Assembly: GCA_964493695.1 (NCBI GenBank)
Contig: CAZBPG010000045.1
Coordinates: 1 to 27,662 of the forward strand
Reading direction: 5' to 3'
DNA from: Bog-950 sp964493695
Lineage (GTDB): Bacteria > Bacteroidota > Bacteroidia > Chitinophagales > LD1
Length of the DNA stretch: 27,662 nt
Shown: positions 22,395 through 27,662 of the stretch, piece after piece
Layout: each line of letters starts with the position of its first letter
Position numbering within the stretch: position 1 is the stretch's first letter
Program-made: the position numbers and the translations under genes
Notes under the pieces: generated by a model
What the model was told of the DNA's origin: nothing
What the model saw: the letters and a program-made list of their open reading frames with translations, nothing else
Databases searched by the model: none

Positions 22395-23715
22395 TTCCGT
22401 TTGCCACCGGTTTTTTCAGTTTGTAGGTTTCGCCATGCTGGGTAAAGTCGAGGCCGTCAATTTCGTCTTGCAGGCTAACGCGAAGCGGAACAATACGGTC
22501 GGTGATTTTGTAAAGAAGATAAGAGCCTCCAAACGTATAAGCACTGACAATCACCAATGCTACCATGTGGTAGAAAAAAGTAGTAGTGTGACCGTAATAT
22601 AGACCCACATCCTTGGCAAACACACCGGTCAGAATCATTCCGCAAATTCCGCCAATGCCGTGGCAAGGGAATACATCTAGCGTGTCATCTAAGTTCGATT
22701 TGTTTTTTGCGCGCACCGCCAGGTTACTGATAATGGAGGAAGCGAAACCGATGAACAGTGCGTGAGGAATAGTAACAAAACCTGCTGCGGGTGTGATGGC
22801 AACTAATCCCACTACTGCACCAATACATGCACCCATAGCGGAAACTTTCTTTCCACGGATAGCATCGAAGAAAATCCAGGTCATCATAGCGGCAGCGGAA
22901 GCAACAATGGTGGTAGCAAAAGCAAGCACAGCAGTTGCGTTGGCGCCAAGCGATGAACCGGCATTAAAGCCAAACCAGCCAAACCAAAGCATACCGGTAC
23001 CGAGAATTACAAAAGGAATGTTAGCCGGCTCTGAATGCTTGTTGTCGCCAAACGAAGTCCGGTTGCCGAGAATCATGGCGCCCGCAAGAGCCGCATAACC
23101 TGCGCTCATGTGAACTACTGTTCCACCGGCAAAGTCAAGCACGCCCCATTGGCGAAGGAAGCCATCCGGATGCCAGGTCCAGTGAGCAAGTGGGGCATAA
23201 ATGAAAATGGAGAACAGACAAATAAAAAGGAGGTAAGCATTAAACTTTACCCGCTCGGCAAAGCTACCGGTGATGAGAGCAGGAGTGATAATGGCAAACT
23301 TTAACTGAAAGATGGCAAACAACATAAAAGGAATAGTGGGAGAGAGGATAGCATTCGTATTCAAATCAACATTATGAAACATAAAGTAGGTCAGCGGATT
23401 ACCTATCAACCCGTGAAAGCTTTCTCCGAAGCATAAACTGAAACCCACAAACACGTAAAGCACGGTGATAACACCCAGTGCCACAAAGCTCTGCAACATG
23501 GTACTGATGATGTTCTTCTTGCTCACCATGCCGCCATAGAAGAAGGAAAGCCCGGGGGTCATCAATAAAACCAAGCCGGCAGCGGTCAGCATCCAGGCAA
23601 TGTCTGCTGGATTGAGGTTGTCAGAAGTAACAGGTGTTTGCTCCGGATTATAGAACAAGCCGATACAGCAAATAGCGGCAAGGAAGAAAAAGGAAATGAA
23701 GTATCTGGTCTTCAT
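22381..23715 (-). CDS. amt: ammonium transporter
   Basis: The protein is 444 aa with an N-terminal signal-like helix and about eleven further membrane segments. The pore twin histidines are recognisable as H202 (GGTVVHMSAGYAAL) and H352 (FPCHGIGGICG). Other Amt signatures are GLSFFYGGMVSKKN, ITPALITGSFAERVKF and WFGWFGFNAGSSL. It conducts ammonium across the inner membrane. A short polar tail ends the protein; no glnK-type PII gene is in the window next to it. It is the first gene of a run with DUF3820 and a 159-aa unknown. Confidence 0.95.
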   Translation of the reverse strand: MKTRYFISFFFLAAICCIGLFYNPEQTPVTSDNLNPADIAWMLTAAGLVLLMTPGLSFFYGGMVSKKNIISTMLQSFVALGVITVLYVFVGFSLCFGESFHGLIGNPLTYFMFHNVDLNTNAILSPTIPFMLFAIFQLKFAIITPALITGSFAERVKFNAYLLFICLFSIFIYAPLAHWTWHPDGFLRQWGVLDFAGGTVVHMSAGYAALAGAMILGNRTSFGDNKHSEPANIPFVILGTGMLWFGWFGFNAGSSLGANATAVLAFATTIVASAAAMMTWIFFDAIRGKKVSAMGACIGAVVGLVAITPAAGFVTIPHALFIGFASSIISNLAVRAKNKSNLDDTLDVFPCHGIGGICGMILTGVFAKDVGLYYGHTTTFFYHMVALVIVSAYTFGGSYLLYKITDRIVPLRVSLQDEIDGLDFTQHGETYKLKKPVANGNGNS

Positions 23716-23747
23716 ATTGAAATAAAATAATTGTGTAGGAACTGCCG

Positions 23748-23755
23748 CAAAAATA
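23748..23755 (-). promoter_or_regulatory. -7 box TATTTTTG upstream of amt
   Basis: An exact TAnnTTTG match on the minus strand, 32 bp from the amt ATG, giving a leader of about 25 nt. No clear -33 TTG is visible at the usual distance. Confidence 0.4.
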
Positions 23756-23784
23756 TCAAAAACCGAAGCAGGGGACGATAAACT

Positions 23785-24759
23785 TTATAACATTCGGAGA
23801 AATTCGATGTATTTCTTTACTCCTTCTTCTAATTCAATGAAGTTTTTGGTGAAACCAATGGAACGAAGTTTATCCATTTTAGCTTCTGTAAAGTATTGAT
23901 ACTTGTCGCGGATGTCTTCGGGGGTATCTATGTATTCTATCTGAACAGGAAGATTTAAAGAGGAGAAGATCGCTTTCACCAGGTCGTTAAAGGTTCGTGC
24001 CTTGCCGGTGCCGAGATTGTAAATACCGCTTCCTGTTTCCTGGTTCTTGTTTAGTGTTTCCATAAAATACATACAGGCATCAACTACATCATCCACATAA
24101 ATAAAGTCGCGGAGTTGTTCGCCATCTTTAAAATCAGGCTTGTGGCTTTTGAAGAGTTTTACTTTGCCCGTTTGTTTAATCTGTCGGTAAGCATGTAAAA
24201 CCACGGATGCCATTCTTCCTTTGCTAAACTCATACGGACCGTAAACGTTGAAGAACTTTAAGCCACACCAGAAAGGAGGAGTCTCTTTTTGGTCGAGCGC
24301 AAACAAATCGAAGAGATGCTTGGATAAACCGTAAGGATTAAGCGGCTTTAAATCTTTTATCAGTTCATGTTCATCGCTGAAACCGTTTTCGCCCATGCCG
24401 TAGGTGGCCGCGGAAGAAGCATAGAGCAAGGGGATTTGTTTTACGGTGCAAACTTCCCATAGCGATTTAGTGTAACTGAGGTTAAGCGAATCGAGCACGC
24501 GGAAGTTGAACTCCGTAGTATCTGTTCTGGCACCGAGGTGAAAAACAAATTCCACTTCATCGCTGTGTTCGGTGAGCCATTCTATGAACCGGTCGCGCTC
24601 GATGGCATCCACGCAAAGAACACCGTCAAGGTTTTTGTTTTTGATGTGTTCTTCTAAACTGTCAACGAGAATGAGGTTGTCGTACCCTTCGGCATTTAAC
24701 CGTTTGGCCAGATTACTGGCAATAAAACCATCTGCACCGGTTACAACAATGTTCTTCAC
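23785..24759 (-). CDS. hldD: ADP-L-glycero-D-manno-heptose-6-epimerase
   Basis: The protein is 324 aa, an extended short-chain dehydrogenase that epimerises the heptose precursor of lipopolysaccharide. The NAD(P)-binding TGADGFIAS is at 7-15, the catalytic S115/S116, Y143 and K147 lie in ASSAATYG and NPYGLSK, and the C-terminal DFIYVDDVVD and GTGKARTFNDL segments fit HldD. The start codon is GTG at 24757-24759; it directly follows the TAA stop of the T9SS gene upstream. The family-typical start MKNIVVTGADGFI supports this GTG over any internal ATG. Confidence 0.93.
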   Translation of the reverse strand: MKNIVVTGADGFIASNLAKRLNAEGYDNLILVDSLEEHIKNKNLDGVLCVDAIERDRFIEWLTEHSDEVEFVFHLGARTDTTEFNFRVLDSLNLSYTKSLWEVCTVKQIPLLYASSAATYGMGENGFSDEHELIKDLKPLNPYGLSKHLFDLFALDQKETPPFWCGLKFFNVYGPYEFSKGRMASVVLHAYRQIKQTGKVKLFKSHKPDFKDGEQLRDFIYVDDVVDACMYFMETLNKNQETGSGIYNLGTGKARTFNDLVKAIFSSLNLPVQIEYIDTPEDIRDKYQYFTEAKMDKLRSIGFTKNFIELEEGVKKYIEFLRML

Positions 24760-25551
24760 TTACTCTATGATTAGTTTACGGGTGGTGTTGCCGAGTTGAA
24801 CGAAGTAAAGACCGGGGAACCAATTAGCAGGCAAATCAATTTTAGATTTTAGATTTTGGATTTTAGATTGAAGAACAGTCTGCCCAAGCGAATTAAAGAC
24901 AACTAAGTCTTTCGAGTCATTCATTTGCGAACTGTGAATAGTAAACTGAGAAACGGCAGGATTGGGATACAGCGAAAATGAAACGTCTTCATTCAGGTCT
25001 TCTACACCGGTTTGAGGTTCGTCTTTTACTACTACGGTATCTATATCTACATAATAACCGGCACCGGTGCCGAAATGGCAGCGGATTTTGAAGTTGACAC
25101 TGCTGCCCGCAAACTGGCTGAGGAAAACCTTCTTCTTGATGAAATTAAAGCTGGTGTTATGGTTGTCGAGCGTAATCAGGTAAACAACCTGGTAGTTAAC
25201 GCTGTCTGCACTCAGCAGAAATTCAATGGAATCACCGGAATCGAGATTGGTGGGAGTGGAGGGGTAAATGTTCTGGTCGATAATGCGGTAGTAAAACGAA
25301 AGGACTGAAGATGTCGTCAGTGGGCCTATAAGCGGGGTAATGGAAGAATCTACTTGTACTGCACTGCTAACGCGGGCGCAAATGGCTTTGTAGTCGTTAA
25401 TGCCGTGGTTCACCAGTACTTTCATGCTTCCTCCCCAACCGGTTGGGGGCTGATTGGAAGGCAGCCCTTCGAAGCCCTCTGCAAAGGGGTAGGTTTGGGC
25501 AAGTGAGTTGAGTGTAAACAGGATAAGAAGTAAGGGAAGGGTTATTCTCAC
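24760..25551 (-). CDS. secreted protein with T9SS type A sorting domain
   Basis: The protein is 263 aa with a signal peptide of about 19 residues (MRITLPLLLILFTLNSLAQ). The central part is beta-rich and jelly-roll-like (FAEGFEGLPSNQPPTGW, SVLSFYYRI, VNFKIRCHFGTGAGYYVDIDTVVV), resembling choice-of-anchor-type domains. The C-terminus (SLYPNPAVSQFTIHSS... GLYFVQLGNTTRKLIIE) is a T9SS type A domain, within which residues QSKIQNLKSKIDL are encoded over a heptamer array. Its stop abuts the GTG of hldD, so the two are likely one transcript, though the functional link is unclear. Confidence 0.85.
   Translation of the reverse strand: MRITLPLLLILFTLNSLAQTYPFAEGFEGLPSNQPPTGWGGSMKVLVNHGINDYKAICARVSSAVQVDSSITPLIGPLTTSSVLSFYYRIIDQNIYPSTPTNLDSGDSIEFLLSADSVNYQVVYLITLDNHNTSFNFIKKKVFLSQFAGSSVNFKIRCHFGTGAGYYVDIDTVVVKDEPQTGVEDLNEDVSFSLYPNPAVSQFTIHSSQMNDSKDLVVFNSLGQTVLQSKIQNLKSKIDLPANWFPGLYFVQLGNTTRKLIIE
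24839..24866 (+). repeat. heptamer tandem array (ATTTTAG) inside a T9SS domain
   Basis: Four 7-bp units run ATTTTAG, ATTTTAG, ATTTTGG, ATTTTAG. They lie in the coding sequence for the sorting domain of the minus-strand T9SS gene, adding QSKIQNLKSKI between two conserved beta-strands. Confidence 0.9.
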
Positions 25552-25627
25552 AACAAAAGATTTAATGGTGTGAAAATATAAAAGGGGAGGAGAAGTGATT
25601 TTTCGCCATTATGACCCGATAGCTTTC

Positions 25628-25837
25628 AAAGTAAATGACGGGTTACTATTGTCTGTGAATGAATCCGTAGGATTCAAATATTGGTAGAACATAAAACGAA
25701 TTGAACACGACCATGTAATGGTCGAACCGGGTTTGACCACTACGCGGTCTGAGGGAGCGTGTTTGTTTGATTTCTACCAAGCTGTTATCCCTACGGGATA
25801 AATACCAATGAAATGGCCATTTTGATTTAACGGTATG
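25628..25837. mobile_element. MITE-like nested-palindrome element, copy B (inverted, diverged)
   Basis: In reverse orientation this shows the same order of parts as copy A. Plus-strand parts are GAATCC-gta-GGATTC (25661-25675), ATATTGGTAGAA (25678-25689), GACCAT-gta-ATGGTC (25709-25723), GACCAC-tac-GCGGTC (25735-25749), TTTCTACCAA (25771-25780), TTATCCC-tac-GGGATAA (25785-25801) and AATACCAATGAA. The 11-bp direct repeat CGATAGCTTTC flanks it (25617-25627, 25838-25848) and may be a target duplication. Ends are degenerate; only weak terminal inverted similarity (ATGACGGGTTA against TTAACGGTAT) remains. It fills most of the gene-free stretch 25552-25944. Confidence 0.75.
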
Positions 25838-25895
25838 CGATAGCTTTCGCTTTGGAGGCCTTTGCTCAGCAATAACAGCCCTCTGCCCCAAAATA

Positions 25896-25923
25896 AAAAA
25901 GCGTCCTTACGGGGACGCTTTTT
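25896..25923 (-). terminator. rho-independent terminator of the SprB-repeat gene
   Basis: An 11-bp stem (AAAAAGCGTCC / GGACGCTTTTT) with a 6-nt loop, 22 bp after the stop at 25945. The minus strand reads CGCTTTTTTATTTT after the stem, a proper T-tract. Confidence 0.9.
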
Positions 25924-25944
25924 CAAAAATGAGAGAGTTGGATG

Positions 25945-26787
25945 TTATTTTACGATGGCTACGTTTTTGTTTACTGTTTCAGCAGCTGTTTTAACCTGCA
26001 CCACATAGTTTCCGTTCGGAAGGTTAGATACATCTACCATCGGGTTCTGTGTGTAGAACTTCTGAGCTAATACCGCTTGACCGTTGTTGTTGAACACTGT
26101 CACCTGTGAGTCACCGGTTGATTTCATTCTTACGCTTAAAAAATCTGAAGCCGGGTTAGGATACAGGCTGATGTTCATGTTCGCGGTTCCTCCGTTTTCG
26201 TTGTTGATTAAAGAACGTCCGTCATTGTTTCCGCCCTGTGTAAGGTGGTTGTTGTAGTTGATGCCGCCTGCAGGCAGTTGACCCATTTCGATAACTGTTC
26301 TGGTAAGCGAAAACTGGCAGCCGAAACCGTCTGTAATAGTTACCGAGTAAGTGCCGGCAGTTAAGTTACCGATGTCTTTAGAAGTAGCACCGTTGCTCCA
26401 TGCAAAAGAGTAATCGTGTGTTCCGCCTCTTACATTCAGGTTGATGCTGCCATCGTTACCGCCTGCGCTGCTCACGTTCACCACAAAAGCAGAAGACGCC
26501 AGTTGATCGGGTTCAGAAATTTTGATAGAAGAGGTAGAGATAAGGCCTCCGTTATCGTTTACCGTTACCGAATAAGTTCCGGCAACCAGGTTTGAAATAG
26601 AAGAAGTGGTTTCTCCGGTGCTCCAAAGGAAGGTAAAGGGAGATTGTCCGCCATCTATCACGAGGTCAATGCTACCCGTAGCTGCACCGTGGCAGAGCGG
26701 ATTTTGCGGTATGGCCTTGATAGAGATGTTTTGCGCATTTACATTAAAAGCAACAAATGCCATTGCTGTTAGTAATAGGTTTTTCAT
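25945..26787 (-). CDS. SprB-repeat surface protein with T9SS type A sorting domain
   Basis: The protein is 280 aa with a signal peptide of about 18 residues (MKNLLLTAMAFVAFNVNA). Two SprB-type repeats follow: residues about 23-93 (NPLCHGAATGSIDLVIDGG... FLWSTGETTSSISNLVAGTYSVTVND) and about 95-165 (GGNDGSINLNVRGGTHDY... AWSNGATSKDIGNLTAGTYSVTITD). A Gly/Asn-rich linker leads to the T9SS domain (ISLYPNPASDFLSVRM... LPNGNYVVQVKTAAETVNKNVAIVK). SprB repeats occur in gliding adhesins; this short version is more likely a small surface adhesin than a motility protein. It is monocistronic with its own terminator. Confidence 0.88.
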   Translation of the reverse strand: MKNLLLTAMAFVAFNVNAQNISIKAIPQNPLCHGAATGSIDLVIDGGQSPFTFLWSTGETTSSISNLVAGTYSVTVNDNGGLISTSSIKISEPDQLASSAFVVNVSSAGGNDGSINLNVRGGTHDYSFAWSNGATSKDIGNLTAGTYSVTITDGFGCQFSLTRTVIEMGQLPAGGINYNNHLTQGGNNDGRSLINNENGGTANMNISLYPNPASDFLSVRMKSTGDSQVTVFNNNGQAVLAQKFYTQNPMVDVSNLPNGNYVVQVKTAAETVNKNVAIVK

Positions 26788-26937
26788 GTTTTTTTGTTTT
26801 ATGAATTTCGGTTCTTAAAAAATTTTCCTTGCTCATGTATACCTCTCGGGCGGTTAAAAGGTTTCAGATTAAAGGCTTCGTTTTAAGGAGAGTTACAATG
26901 TTTTGTTTGTAAAGCCTGAGAGCTAAGGGGTAAAAAA

Positions 26938-26975
26938 ACAAGCGGCAATTGGTTTATAAGCCAATTGCCGCTTGT
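26938..26975 (-). terminator. rho-independent terminator of ndk
   Basis: A perfect 15-bp stem (ACAAGCGGCAATTGG / CCAATTGCCGCTTGT) around an 8-nt loop. On the minus strand the stem is followed by a run of seven T, so it ends the ndk transcript 57 bp after the stop. Confidence 0.92.
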
Positions 26976-26995
26976 ATATAGAGGACAATAAAACC

Positions 26996-27015
26996 CTTCG
27001 ACTACGCTCAGGGTG
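26996..27015 (+). repeat. single copy of the CCCTTCGACTACGCTCAGGG palindrome
   Basis: Matches the right arm of the inverted repeat at 13379-13425 with few differences, and here lies between the ndk stop and its terminator. Confidence 0.75.
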
Positions 27016-27032
27016 ACATTACATTCTGTGAA

Positions 27033-27452
27033 TCAGAACCTTTCGAGGCCGCTGAAATGGAACTGGGCTTCTATTGCCGCATTCTCATCGCTGTCGCTGC
27101 CGTGGATGGCGTTGCGCTCTATACCCGCAGCATACAGTTTGCGGATAGTACCTTCGGCTGCATTGGCCGGATTGGTAGCCCCTATCAGCTTGCGGAAGTC
27201 TTCTACGGCATTGTCTTTTTCCAGCACTGCGGCTACTATAGGGCCTTCGGTCATAAAGTCTATCAGCTCGCGGAAGAAAGAGCGCTCCTTATGTATAGCG
27301 TAAAACTCTTCGGCTTTTTCGGTAGAAAGGCGGGTGAGTTTCATGGCCTGTATTTTAAAGCCTGCCTGAATAATCTGGTCAATAATTTTTCCGGTGTAGC
27401 CATCTAGTACTGCATCGGGTTTAAGCATTGTAAGTGTAATACGTCCTGCCAT
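27033..27452 (-). CDS. ndk: nucleoside diphosphate kinase
   Basis: The protein is 139 aa, the normal length. It transfers the gamma-phosphate between nucleoside triphosphates and diphosphates. The active-site histidine lies in RNAIHGSDS (about residues 113-121) and the nucleotide-binding TLMLKPDAV and GATNPANAAEGTIRKLYA segments are intact. The ATG at 27452 gives the standard MAGRITLTMLKPDAV. It is monocistronic, with a strong terminator downstream. No clear -7 box was found upstream. Confidence 0.96.
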   Translation of the reverse strand: MAGRITLTMLKPDAVLDGYTGKIIDQIIQAGFKIQAMKLTRLSTEKAEEFYAIHKERSFFRELIDFMTEGPIVAAVLEKDNAVEDFRKLIGATNPANAAEGTIRKLYAAGIERNAIHGSDSDENAAIEAQFHFSGLERF

Positions 27453-27607
27453 TTTCTGTTTAGTATTTGTATTGATTAAGGAATGAATGATTTGCTTTTT
27501 TAAAATCGCGGGCGAATGTATGCGCAGAGAAGCAGTTTTGCAAGTTTGTGGCGAAATGATTAGGATATTTTGGGTAAGCGGAGGGAGGAAAGGAGGTTTA
27601 GAATATA

Positions 27608-27662
27608 TAACCCAAGTTGCTGGTTGTTGGCGACTTTAGTCGCCTTAAACAGAAAATTTCCT
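27608..27662 (-). repeat. dispersed 55-bp repeat, copy 2 (runs off the window end)
   Basis: The reverse complement of 9101-9155 with about 53 of 55 positions identical, including the GGCGAC-taaa-GTCGCC palindrome. It may continue beyond the window edge, so its true boundary is unknown. Confidence 0.85.

Noticed and set aside
25646..25891. 81-aa minus-strand frame over the nested-palindrome element
   Set aside because: Its residues are translations of the palindromes and it has no gene-like context.

Overview
The window is chromosomal DNA from a member of the Bacteroidota. At least five proteins end in type IX secretion (T9SS) type A sorting domains with the YPNP motif. There is also a SprB-repeat protein, a DUF1800/DUF1501 pair, a TonB-dependent receptor with a carboxypeptidase-regulatory-like N-terminus, and several TAnnTTTG-type -7 promoter boxes. 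I see no rRNA, tRNA, CRISPR array, transposase, phage module or known defence locus. I cannot place it below phylum level with confidence.

Layout. 70-3393 (-): DUF1800 then DUF1501, a two-gene exported-protein operon. 3596-4225 (+): beta-carbonic anhydrase, ending in a bidirectional terminator shared with 4309-6048 (-), a secreted PHM-like copper monooxygenase with a heme-like CxxxxCH motif. 6154-7164 (-) LuxC-like acyl-CoA reductase and 7268-8239 (+) D-Ala-D-Ala ligase are divergent. 8240-12461 is a gene-poor, repeat-rich accessory stretch: an unknown 177-aa protein, a compact cluster (70-aa LuxR-type HTH, a 14-residue-repeat ORF, an FN3-like protein), a 79-aa unknown, a lipoprotein, and many palindromic repeats including a 235-bp MITE-like element with perfect terminal inverted repeats and a 10-bp target duplication. 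From 12462 the order is housekeeping or envelope again: a PASTA membrane protein, a T9SS protein coupled to a DCC-family (DUF393) protein, a collagen-repeat/tail-collar protein, rpe with a TonB receptor, a DUF4468 protein with a 57-aa partner, amt-DUF3820-unknown, a T9SS protein abutting hldD (GTG start), a SprB-repeat T9SS protein, and ndk.

Non-genic structure is the unusual part. (1) The hexamer ACCGGT occurs about 60 times by eye, where about 6 are expected, in all three codon phases and between genes, and it is sparse in the accessory stretch. (2) Two copies of a nested-palindrome element, at 11223-11457 and 25628-25837, share the same order of parts and have paired arm changes. (3) Four clear loci and one degenerate one carry 4-6 copy tandem arrays of different sequences, all with a 7-bp unit, two of them inside genes. 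(4) Dispersed short palindromes of several families cluster between ddl and the PASTA gene.

Counts and alignments were made by eye, and family names are recognised from motifs without database searches.
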